A stretch of 64,000 bases of DNA from Cenarchaeum symbiont of Oopsacas minuta. Lineage in GTDB: Archaea > Thermoproteota > Nitrososphaeria > Nitrososphaerales > Nitrosopumilaceae. Position numbers and translations under genes: made by a program. The stretch is taken from the NCBI GenBank assembly GCA_029948415.1, contig JAJIZT010000001.1, positions 730,016-794,015 on the forward strand. Reading direction: 5' to 3'. Every line of letters starts with the position of its first letter. Position 1 is the stretch's first letter. Positions 1 through 8,147 of this stretch are shown in pieces. The notes under the pieces were generated by a model that had not been told where the DNA came from, did not search any database, and was given only the letters and a program-made list of their open reading frames with translations.

Positions 1-2
1 AT

Positions 3-116
3 GATAGCAAGGAAGAGTTTTACAAAGAGATCCAAGTCGTATCTAGGCTGACAAACCTGCATATCCTGTTCAATGACCGCAAGTATGTCGAACCTATGGA
101 ACGAGTCTGTTCTTAA
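3..116 (+). CDS. C-terminal tail of a gene that begins before the window
   Basis: An open frame runs in from the left edge and ends at a TAA at 114-116, giving the last 37 residues of a protein whose start lies outside the window. The tail is charged and contains no motif I recognise. Being followed by short repeats and a broken IS110 element, it could be the end of another transposase or integrase, but that is only a guess from position. Confidence 0.35.
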   Translation, partial: DSKEEFYKEIQVVSRLTNLHILFNDRKYVEPMERVCS

Positions 117-166
117 AAAGTAGGTTCATCTCTGCAATATGTCTGTGCATGATGTTACCGTTTTTG

Positions 167-224
167 TCATATTTATGACATTTTGATTTGTTTGTTCATA
201 CTTGTGACATTTTGATTTGTTTGT
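167..224 (+). repeat. Two tandem 29-bp repeat units with TGTCATA-type motif
   Basis: Two adjacent 29-bp units (167-195 and 196-224) differ at about two positions. Each contains GACATTTTGATTTGTTTGT. The first unit overlaps the short palindrome TGTCATATTTATGACA. A related sequence occurs on the opposite strand near 46979-47008, so this is a dispersed element rather than a chance duplication, possibly the end of an unrecognised insertion sequence. Confidence 0.6.
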
Positions 225-286
225 AGAACTCTCATGCTTTGATCATGCAGTATCAAGTCGAGAACTGATCTATCTTTATTGGTAAT

Positions 287-1411
287 AACCATATGTGCAC
301 AGAAAAACTAGGACTTTAGAAGGTTGTAAGAATAAGAACAAAAAGAGATCTGGCCATTACAAAACTAAAAAACAAACAAAATCATTACCGCATTTTGACA
401 GATCCTACATGTACGTTGGTATTGACGTCCACAAGGAGTTCCTTCAGGTTGCAATGATGGACAAAAAAGGTAAAATTGTCTTTAACGAGAGAGTCGATAG
501 AGACAACGATGAGGTGAAAAAGTTTTTCTTAAAAAATGTCCCAAAGAGTGCAAAATGTATCATCATCTGTTTGGTATGGCTTGTTTATGTTCATGACAAA
601 AGATCTAAAGCTGGATGTATCTCTCTCGAACCCATACCAGACAAAGGCAATTGCATCATCCAAGAAAAAAACTGACAAGGTTGACGCAATGATACTTGCA
701 GACCTTTACCGTGGCGGATATATTGCATTGTGCCATGTTCCAACAAAAATTGTAGTGGAATGGAGGCCACCTTGTACGACATAGACATTGGAGTGTACAG
801 ATGAGAACGAGTGAAAAAAATGCCATACATGGATACAAGAGGGGATAAAGATTGCAGGTACAACATTTACTCAAAAGTACAACGAATCGCTTCATTTCAT
901 AGGTGATTACAGAATTGATGACCATCTGCTCGTATGATAGACTCATTGCAAAAACAAACAAAAGGATATACCAAATTGCAAGATCTAATAAACAGATCCA
1001 ATTGCTAAAGACAATTCCAGGAATTGGTGATTACAGTGCTTTGGTAGAGATTGATGATGTGAGGAGATTCTCACCGTTTGTACTCGTATGCAGGTTTGGT
1101 CAAGTGTACGCAATTCTGCAGATATGGTAAAGCATGGCAGGATAACAAAAAGAGGCAGCAGAATGATGAGGTGGATTTTGAGTGAAGCGGTCCGCACACA
1201 TGTAAGGTGTGCACCAAAAAGCAATGTCACACGGTTTTACAAAAGACTCGCAAGAAAAAAAGGCACGGGCAAGGCCACAGTAGCAACTGCATCAAAGATG
1301 TTACGTGTCATATACTGGATGTTAAAGATAAGTTTGAAAGCAATTACAGTTAGATTCGCAACCGCGTCTTGTGCATTGGAGATTAAACTCCGATTAATAA
1401 CTGCGGCATGA
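287..1411 (+). pseudogene. Broken IS110-family transposase (copy 1)
   Basis: Pieces of one IS110-type DEDD transposase lie in different frames. The N-terminal RuvC-like segment (near 408-700) has YVGIDVHKE and later TDKVDA, which carry expected catalytic acidic residues. The C-terminal Transposase_20 segment has TIPGIG (about 1009-1026) and continues to about 1411. At least three frame changes separate these parts, so no full-length protein can be made. A second, truncated copy at 26598-27206 shares the same left boundary motif TAACCATATGTGC. IS110 elements lack terminal inverted repeats, so the exact right end is not visible; 1412-1619 contains no gene I can support. Confidence 0.8.
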
Positions 1412-1631
1412 TCTAACGATTGGATGAAGAAAGGTTGTGAGGGTAAACCTCGTATGGATAGTTATCCTTTTCTTCAGAAACGGAAAGTACACACCTAGCG
1501 AAAGCTATGCGGGATTAACGAAAAATGCTAGAATTGTTTATAAAGATAGCACATGGATATACATAAGGTCTAATCATATCTTGTAAAAGTATATTCATCA
1601 GCATGACATTTTAAACAATTTGTGCCTTACA

Positions 1632-1868
1632 ATGGATATGTCATTTGAACGATGTAACTTCGATCACAAATTCTATAAGTGGCATATACTACCTAGTTGC
1701 ATGGTAAAAGAGATCATTGGTGATAGACCAGTAGACATAACCAAAGAAGGTAGTGAAATCAAGATAGTTTTTCACCCCATCGCAAAAGGGGCAAAACATC
1801 CGGATGCGTCAGTTTTTAGTATAAAATTGACAAAAAAGGATCTAGAAACTATCAAAAAAGCATTCTAG
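1632..1868 (+). CDS. Hypothetical protein, 78 aa, upstream of dnd operon
   Basis: A small soluble protein with no recognised domain. The frame can be opened at a TTG (1620), but the ATG at 1632 gives the better start. A TATA-like TTTATAAA lies near 1538-1546, rather far upstream. The gene sits 93 bp before dndB on the same strand, between the broken IS110 element and the phosphorothioation operon. It could belong to the defence locus or be a passenger; the sequence does not decide. Confidence 0.45.
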   Translation: MDMSFERCNFDHKFYKWHILPSCMVKEIIGDRPVDITKEGSEIKIVFHPIAKGAKHPDASVFSIKLTKKDLETIKKAF

Positions 1869-1910
1869 AAACATACTTCTAGGTCTAAAAAACATACTGC
1901 TTTTATTTGA

Positions 1911-1918
1911 TTATATAC
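1911..1918 (+). promoter_or_regulatory. Putative TATA box of the dndBCDEA operon
   Basis: TTATATAC sits about 45 nt before the ATG at 1962. It would put transcription start near 1938-1942, downstream of the alternative TTG at 1923. This supports the ATG at 1962 as the dndB start, with a short leader. Confidence 0.4.
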
Positions 1919-1961
1919 TGCCTTGGATCATTTTATATTACACCCTGATTGGTACTCAAAT

Positions 1962-3041
1962 ATGCCAGATTTGATAAATTCTGAAACATATAGCTTTGAT
2001 GCAATACGTGGCATTCAAGCCAACCGCGAATATTATGTGGTAATATGCCCAATGAAGATCATCCCCAAACTCTTCATATTCAATGAATATGAAATTCCTG
2101 CAAAACTTAGAGCACAAAGAACTCTAAGGGAATCTAGAATTCCTGCGTTAACAAATTATATTTTGAGTAATCCAAAAGAGTATATTTTTTCATCACTTAC
2201 CGCCTCTGTTGATGGTGCCATGAAATTTATCCCATCACCTCATTTAGGACCTGAAGGAAAAATCGGCAGACTGTCTATAGACATGTCATCAAAACTTTTG
2301 ATAAATGATGGTCAGCATAGGCGTAAGGCCATAGAATCTGCACTGATAGAAAAACCAAATTTAGGTAATGATTCCATATCGGTGGTATTTTTTGAAGATC
2401 GTGGATTAAAGCGCTCCCAACAAATGTTTGCAGATCTAAACAAAAATGCCGTAAAACCATCAAAATCACTCAATATTTTATATGATAACCGCGATGAGTA
2501 TTCTCAATTTATTGTTGGACTTGTAGACAATCTTGAAATATTCAAAAATCGGGTAGAGTTAGAAAAAACCACCATTGGCAAACATGCAAAAGAAGTATTT
2601 ACGTTGGGAGGAATCTCTGATGCTACAAAAAAAATGCTTGGAAAAGAATCCATACGCAGACCAAGTCAAACTCAAAAATATACAATACGTGAATTTTGGA
2701 ATTGTGTTACCCAGCACATGCCAGAATGGCAACTTTTAATCAAAGATAAAATAACTTCAGATGATCTGCGTGCAGGTTATGTCAACGGTCACACCAACTG
2801 TCTAAATGCATTGGGAATTGTGGGTAAAGAAACAATTAAACAGTATCCAGACAAATGGAAGAAAAAACTTTCTGCATTATCTCGTATTGACTGGTCGAGA
2901 GAAAACCCTGTTTGGGATGGGAATTTCATACAGGATAAAAAAATGGTTCGAACCACGGTTGGAATTGATCTTGGTGCTGCAGCAATACTAGAACATTGTA
3001 AAATATCCGTCCCAAAAAAGCCAAAGAGGTCTAAAAAATGA
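1962..3041 (+). CDS. dndB: DndB, DGQHR-domain protein of DNA phosphorothioation
   Basis: DndB is the regulatory or accessory member of the dnd cluster; in bacteria it represses dnd transcription and tunes modification. The signature is NDGQHRRKAI near residues 108-117, together with the N-terminal IRGIQANREYYVV block typical of the family. The frame stays open back to a TTG at 1923, but the ATG at 1962 fits both the promoter position and the usual family N-terminus, giving 359 aa. The stop overlaps the dndC start by 4 nt, so the two are translationally coupled. Assignment rests on the DGQHR motif plus immediate linkage to dndC, dndD, dndE and dndA. Confidence 0.9.
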   Translation: MPDLINSETYSFDAIRGIQANREYYVVICPMKIIPKLFIFNEYEIPAKLRAQRTLRESRIPALTNYILSNPKEYIFSSLTASVDGAMKFIPSPHLGPEGKIGRLSIDMSSKLLINDGQHRRKAIESALIEKPNLGNDSISVVFFEDRGLKRSQQMFADLNKNAVKPSKSLNILYDNRDEYSQFIVGLVDNLEIFKNRVELEKTTIGKHAKEVFTLGGISDATKKMLGKESIRRPSQTQKYTIREFWNCVTQHMPEWQLLIKDKITSDDLRAGYVNGHTNCLNALGIVGKETIKQYPDKWKKKLSALSRIDWSRENPVWDGNFIQDKKMVRTTVGIDLGAAAILEHCKISVPKKPKRSKK

Positions 3042-4465
3042 CCCAATCCGTCTTTAAAATGCGTACACTAGAGAGCATTTATGAAGAAATTCGTACAGTC
3101 TATCTTAATGATGCCCGTCCATGGATTCTTGGATTCAGTGGAGGTAAGGATTCTACCTGTATGGTTCAGCTTGTATGGAATGCGCTCTCAAAACTACCAG
3201 CTGAAAAATTGGAAAAAAAGATCTATATTGTCTCATCTGATACTTTGGTTGAATCTCCACAAATAGTAGAGCGAATAACTTCATCTTTGGACAAGTTGGA
3301 AAGAGCATCCAAAAAATCACACATTCCAATATCAACCAATCTTTTGAGACCTCCAGTATCTGACACATTTTGGGTGAGGATATTGGGACTAGGTTATCCG
3401 GCACCAACCTCGATGTTTAGATGGTGCACAGATATGCTCAAAATAGCAAACGCCGACAGATTCATCAAGGAAAGAGTGTCAGAATACGGTGAAGTTATTG
3501 TTCTTCTAGGAACCCGTAAAAGTGAAAGCTCTACTAGACAACAATCAATGAATCTACGGGAAATTGAGAATAGTGTACTAAGCCATCACAAAAAATTTGC
3601 ACAAACCTATGTTTACACACCGTTGGTGGATTTTGAAACAGACGATGTATGGAATTATCTATTGCAAAACAAAAACCCTTGGGGAGATAGTAACAGAGAT
3701 CTTCTTGCATTGTACCAGGATGCAAACGCAAGCGAATGTCCATTGGTGGTAGATACTACCACGCCCTCCTGTGGCAGTGGGCGATTTGGATGTTGGACAT
3801 GTACGGTAGTTGACAAACAAAAATCACTTGACAGTATGATTGAAAATGGTCACGAATGGATGGAGCCGCTTGCCGAACTACGTCACGAGTTAAAGAGAAC
3901 GCAAGATTCTGAGATGTGGCCAAAAATACGCCAAATAACACGCAGAAATGGACGTGTGGATTTAAAGAATAATGGTACAGATTATACTCCAGGACCGTAC
4001 ACTTTGGAATTTAGAAAACAATATCTCAAAAAACTGTTAAAAGGTCAGATCAAAGTACAAAAACACGACATGGAAATGGTGTTGATCTCAGAGGATGAGA
4101 TACATGAGATACAAAGGATTTGGAGGATGGAAGAGGGTGACTGGCAAAACACGGCATATTCAATATATGAAGATGTGATAGGTACACGTCTTGAATCCAT
4201 AGCCGACGATACGGGAGGATTTGGAAGCTCAGAGCAAGGATTATTAGAGTTGGTCTGTAATGATTACAAGATTCCTTACAAACTTGTAAGCAATCTGTTA
4301 AACTCGGAGCTTGAATTGCAAGGGGGCTCAAGTCATGCAAAGATCTTTGAAAAGATCAAAAAAGAATTGTCCAAAGAATGGCGTGATGATATTGATATAA
4401 TACGAAAAGAATTATTCACACAACGAGATGAAGAAAAACAAGTGAGGCCTAATGCTTTTAGCTAG
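3038..4465 (+). CDS. dndC: DndC, PP-loop ATP-dependent sulfurtransferase-like protein
   Basis: DndC is the PAPS-reductase-like, iron-sulfur protein that activates the DNA backbone with ATP and passes sulfur from DndA to it. The N-terminal PP-loop SGGKDST lies at about residues 33-40. Cysteines that probably ligate a 4Fe-4S cluster occur in FRWC (about residue 130) and in a C-x11-C-x6-C-x2-C array around residues 233-255. Length (475 aa) is normal. It overlaps dndB by 4 nt and dndD by 14 nt, giving a tight operon. Known family function is phosphorothioation; the sequence shows all expected catalytic features. Confidence 0.95.
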   Translation: MTQSVFKMRTLESIYEEIRTVYLNDARPWILGFSGGKDSTCMVQLVWNALSKLPAEKLEKKIYIVSSDTLVESPQIVERITSSLDKLERASKKSHIPISTNLLRPPVSDTFWVRILGLGYPAPTSMFRWCTDMLKIANADRFIKERVSEYGEVIVLLGTRKSESSTRQQSMNLREIENSVLSHHKKFAQTYVYTPLVDFETDDVWNYLLQNKNPWGDSNRDLLALYQDANASECPLVVDTTTPSCGSGRFGCWTCTVVDKQKSLDSMIENGHEWMEPLAELRHELKRTQDSEMWPKIRQITRRNGRVDLKNNGTDYTPGPYTLEFRKQYLKKLLKGQIKVQKHDMEMVLISEDEIHEIQRIWRMEEGDWQNTAYSIYEDVIGTRLESIADDTGGFGSSEQGLLELVCNDYKIPYKLVSNLLNSELELQGGSSHAKIFEKIKKELSKEWRDDIDIIRKELFTQRDEEKQVRPNAFS

Positions 4466-6473
4466 AATAATATTGGATAACATAGGCGTATACAAAGGCT
4501 CCCACGAATTTGATCTTGAAACAACACCCCAAAAACCCATAATATTATACGGAGGAGTAAACGGGGCAGGCAAAACCACACTGTTTGAATCAATTCCTCT
4601 GTGTCTGTACGGTCAAAGATATGTAGAAGATAAAATCACTAAAAAAGAATATCACCAAAAAATTCGCAGATTATTTCACCGTAATGCAAAGACCAGTACC
4701 AGTGCCAAGGATGCGTCAATAACACTAGAATTTCAATACGCTCAAAACGGCAAAATTACTCAATATCAGATAACACGCATATGGCAAAATAATGATGGAA
4801 GAGTCGATGAATTTTTAAAAATATTTGCAAAACCTATAGGTAGCAAAAAATATTCCATGATAGACTCTGAGGAATCGCAACTTCAACACATGATAAACCA
4901 AATGATGCCCAAATCCGTGACGGATCTTTTCTTTTTTGACGGTGAACGAATTCAAAATTTGGCAAAGTTTGGTAATGAGAATGTGCATATAAAATCATCT
5001 TTTGATGACCTGCTCGGTTTGAATACATCTAGGCAATTACATGATGACATCGGTCTATACCTGCTCCGAAATTCTGATGGTGCCGATGCTCAAGCGTTGG
5101 CAGATTTAGAACGTGTAAATCAAGATAAAAACGAGGCACAGAACAAACTAGAGAGTCTGCAAGAAAAGCGTGTATTTTTAAACGGAGAAATATCCAACAA
5201 AAATAGAGACCTTCAATTAAAAGAGGCACAATTTTTCAAACTTGGAGGCATTTTTGCAAAAAACCGGCAAAAATTGGTTGATGAAAAAATTGAACTTGAT
5301 AGACATATTGCAAACAATGAAATAATTTTAAGCAATCTCGTTGAAAAAAATCTACCATTTGCAATTGTAAAAGATCAGCTAAAACAGATAAAATCCGAGC
5401 TACAATCGGATATCTCAAAGCTTGGAGAAAGCTTTGAAAAATCCACATTAAATGGAGCATTTGATTACATGACGGAAAAATTAAACTCATTTTTGAATTC
5501 TTATACACCTGAAATAAAAAAAGAGATTTTACAACATCTTTATAAAATATCTGATGAAAAACTAAAATCATTATCTGGAAAACAACAAATGACGTTTGAT
5601 TTTTCATTATCTGAAATGAAAATAATGCAAGATCGAATACAAACCATATTGGATGAAAAATATGAATCTGTACACAGCAATAATGATAAACATAAAAACA
5701 TTCTTGAAAAACAAAAAGAAATATCTATAAAACTAGATGTTGCACCACAACAGGATGAGATTGGCCCATTATATTCGGATATAAAAGAAACAACTTTAGA
5801 AATAGGCGAGATGGAACAAGAGCTTCAAGCCATAACCAACATGGAATCTCAGGAAAAATCAATGATTGTCTTACTAAACAGTAAAATCAGAAAACAACTT
5901 TCAAAAAGAAAGATAGATCAGCGAAAAAATAGAGGTATGGACATGATACCTGTAATTCAAGAGGTTTTGAATGATTACTCTCAGAGACTGCGCACGAAAA
6001 AAATTAAAATATTAGAATCCAACATATTTGAAGGAATCAAAAAATGCTTCCATAAAGACGGATTGATCTCTAATATTTCTATAAACCCTGAAACCTACAA
6101 TGTAACGCTATATAGAGAAAATGGCAACGAAATATTGAGAGAAGAGTTGTCAAAAGGCGAGCTTCAAATGTATGCTACAGCCATCATTTGGGGTCTTGCC
6201 AAAACATCTGGACGCTCATTACCGTTTGTGATTGATACGCCTCTGGCACGACTCGATGAGCAACATCGGGAAAATCTGATTCGAAATTTCTATCCTGCCG
6301 CTTCTCACCAAACGATCATATTTTCAACAGATGCTGAGATCGTGAATTCGTATTACGAATTGTTAAAACCTAGCATTTCAAAGTCAGGGGTCATTCGATA
6401 TGATGAAACTCGAGACTGTAGCTTTGTGGATACTGCGTATTTTGAGAAAAGAGGTGATCTGGTTGCAGTTTGA
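4452..6473 (+). CDS. dndD: DndD, SMC-like ATPase of DNA phosphorothioation
   Basis: DndD is an SMC/RecF-type ATPase thought to open or shape DNA for sulfur insertion. Walker A (GGVNGAGKTTLFE) lies at residues 33-45. A long coiled coil with repeated charged heptads fills roughly residues 210-520. An ABC signature (ELSKGELQMYA, about residue 563) and Walker B (FVIDTPLARLDEQH) follow near the C-terminus. At 673 aa it matches the family. Its ATG lies inside the end of dndC, and its own stop lies inside the start of dndE. Confidence 0.93.
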   Translation: MLLARIILDNIGVYKGSHEFDLETTPQKPIILYGGVNGAGKTTLFESIPLCLYGQRYVEDKITKKEYHQKIRRLFHRNAKTSTSAKDASITLEFQYAQNGKITQYQITRIWQNNDGRVDEFLKIFAKPIGSKKYSMIDSEESQLQHMINQMMPKSVTDLFFFDGERIQNLAKFGNENVHIKSSFDDLLGLNTSRQLHDDIGLYLLRNSDGADAQALADLERVNQDKNEAQNKLESLQEKRVFLNGEISNKNRDLQLKEAQFFKLGGIFAKNRQKLVDEKIELDRHIANNEIILSNLVEKNLPFAIVKDQLKQIKSELQSDISKLGESFEKSTLNGAFDYMTEKLNSFLNSYTPEIKKEILQHLYKISDEKLKSLSGKQQMTFDFSLSEMKIMQDRIQTILDEKYESVHSNNDKHKNILEKQKEISIKLDVAPQQDEIGPLYSDIKETTLEIGEMEQELQAITNMESQEKSMIVLLNSKIRKQLSKRKIDQRKNRGMDMIPVIQEVLNDYSQRLRTKKIKILESNIFEGIKKCFHKDGLISNISINPETYNVTLYRENGNEILREELSKGELQMYATAIIWGLAKTSGRSLPFVIDTPLARLDEQHRENLIRNFYPAASHQTIIFSTDAEIVNSYYELLKPSISKSGVIRYDETRDCSFVDTAYFEKRGDLVAV

Positions 6474-6858
6474 CAAAATCAGGGCAAGCTCACGCACCAC
6501 CCATCTGTTTGGAATGCTCAAGACCAGTACTGGAATAGGACCTGAAGCCTGGGGGAGGCTTTCAATATGTATTTCAATAAGACAAAAAGGAATACCAAAT
6601 CCCGATGAATACAATAAAGATGGCACAAATTTTCTACCATCACATCTGTTCTCTCATGATGATAAACTGTATCTGGCATTGATGATACATAGATTGAAAG
6701 AAGATCGTCTTGATCCAAAACTGTACCTAAATGATATGACTAGAGCGCATCTTAATCGTGGAGCGATATCACTAAAACAGAGAATAAATAGTTTATTTGA
6801 TATATACAGATTCATGGATGAGATGAAAGTCTGCAAATTGCAGCAAAAACATGGATAA
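6463..6858 (+). CDS. dndE: DndE, small DNA-binding phosphorothioation subunit
   Basis: DndE is a small, helical, nicked-DNA-binding protein needed for phosphorothioate insertion. The protein begins with an RTTHLFGMLKTSTGI-type segment and a G-x-R-L-S-I block, as in the DndE family, and is 131 aa. I place the start at TTG 6463 because GAGGTGATC (6451-6459), an excellent match to the archaeal anti-Shine-Dalgarno sequence, lies just upstream; an earlier GTG at 6454 would fall inside it. The gene overlaps dndD by 11 nt. Longer open frames upstream are read-through of dndD. Confidence 0.85.
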   Translation: MQFDKIRASSRTTHLFGMLKTSTGIGPEAWGRLSICISIRQKGIPNPDEYNKDGTNFLPSHLFSHDDKLYLALMIHRLKEDRLDPKLYLNDMTRAHLNRGAISLKQRINSLFDIYRFMDEMKVCKLQQKHG

Positions 6859-6880
6859 ATCTAGGTGTTAAAAAGACGCC

Positions 6881-8050
6881 ATGAAAAATCCCAAAACGTC
6901 TACAAATCCAATTTACTTGGATTTTCATGCAACCTCTCCTATGGATCCACGGGTTTTGGAATCCATGATGCCATATCTTACAAACATCTATGGGAATCCC
7001 TCGAGTATAGATCATTCGTATGGATACGATGCTGCAAATATAGTTCAAACATCTAGAGAAAATATCGCATCTGCAATACACGCGCATATGGACGAGATCA
7101 TATTTACATCTGGAGCCACAGAATCAGACAATCTTGCATTAAAGGGCGTGATGGCAAAAAACATCGACCGCGGCAATCATCTAATTACATGTGTTACAGA
7201 ACATAAAGCAATTTTAGATACTGCAAAATATTTGGAATCGCACGGAACTCGGGTCACATATTTACCAGTTGATGAATTTGGTAGTGTTGATCCTAGAGCC
7301 GTATCAGATGCCATAACTGATGATACAGTAATGATCTCTGTAATGTTTGCAAACAATGAGATTGGAACTATAGCAGAGATTGGAGAGATTGGAAAAATAG
7401 CCCACGAGAGAGATGTTCTGTTTCATACGGATGCAGCTCAGGCCATGGGGCATCTGAATATTGATGTTGAAAAACTCAACATTGATCTAATGTCATTTTC
7501 ATCACACAAGCTTTGTGGTCCAAAAGGAATAGGAGCACTTTATGTACGCAGCATAATGCCGAGGGTAAAGTCAGAACCTCTGATACATGGTGGTGGTCAA
7601 GAAAGAAATATCCGTTCTGGAACACTAAATGTGCCAGGAATCGTGGGCTTTGCAAAAGCGGTGAAAATTGCACAAATGGAAATGGATTCTGAAAATATGT
7701 TGTTTAAAAAATGGATCGATATAATGTTTGATAGCCTATCCCAAGTTGGTGCAAAGCTGAACGGACATCCTACAAAGAGATTGGTACACAATCTTAATGT
7801 AAGATTTGATGGAATTGAGGGAAAGGCGATAATAAATTCCGTATCCAAAAAAATTGCCATATCTGCTGGTTCTGCATGTACCACCCAAATGGTTGAACCA
7901 TCCCATGTACTCCTAGCAATTGGTCTAACCGAAGAGCAGGCGCATACTGCTATACGAATAGGGTGTGGACGGTTCAACACCAATGAAGATATTAGGATCG
8001 CCATAGATGAGATCCATTCATCCATTAAACACTTGACACAAATCTGTTAA
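6881..8050 (+). CDS. dndA: DndA, NifS/IscS-type cysteine desulfurase
   Basis: This PLP-dependent cysteine desulfurase supplies the sulfur for phosphorothioation. PLP-lysine context SSHKLCGPKG is near residue 208, and the active-site cysteine context SAGSACTTQ near residue 331. The protein is 389 aa, full length. It starts 22 nt after dndE and closes the operon. Haloarchaeal clusters also place dndA after CDE. A general IscS role cannot be excluded, but its position at the end of dndBCDE makes a dedicated role likely. Confidence 0.93.
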   Translation: MKNPKTSTNPIYLDFHATSPMDPRVLESMMPYLTNIYGNPSSIDHSYGYDAANIVQTSRENIASAIHAHMDEIIFTSGATESDNLALKGVMAKNIDRGNHLITCVTEHKAILDTAKYLESHGTRVTYLPVDEFGSVDPRAVSDAITDDTVMISVMFANNEIGTIAEIGEIGKIAHERDVLFHTDAAQAMGHLNIDVEKLNIDLMSFSSHKLCGPKGIGALYVRSIMPRVKSEPLIHGGGQERNIRSGTLNVPGIVGFAKAVKIAQMEMDSENMLFKKWIDIMFDSLSQVGAKLNGHPTKRLVHNLNVRFDGIEGKAIINSVSKKIAISAGSACTTQMVEPSHVLLAIGLTEEQAHTAIRIGCGRFNTNEDIRIAIDEIHSSIKHLTQIC

Positions 8051-8117
8051 ATGAGGATTCATTTATTTTCATATATTCTCTAAACATGATACATTTTGAA
8101 TCAAGTTTCATGTAAAA

Positions 8118-8125
8118 TTTATAAA
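8118..8125 (+). promoter_or_regulatory. TATA box for the AIPR-led operon
   Basis: TTTATAAA is centred 26-27 nt before the ATG at 8148, the spacing expected for an archaeal leaderless transcript. It indicates that the AIPR gene has its own promoter separate from the dnd operon. Confidence 0.6.
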
Positions 8126-8147
8126 TTTAGTGAATATATCAATAATC

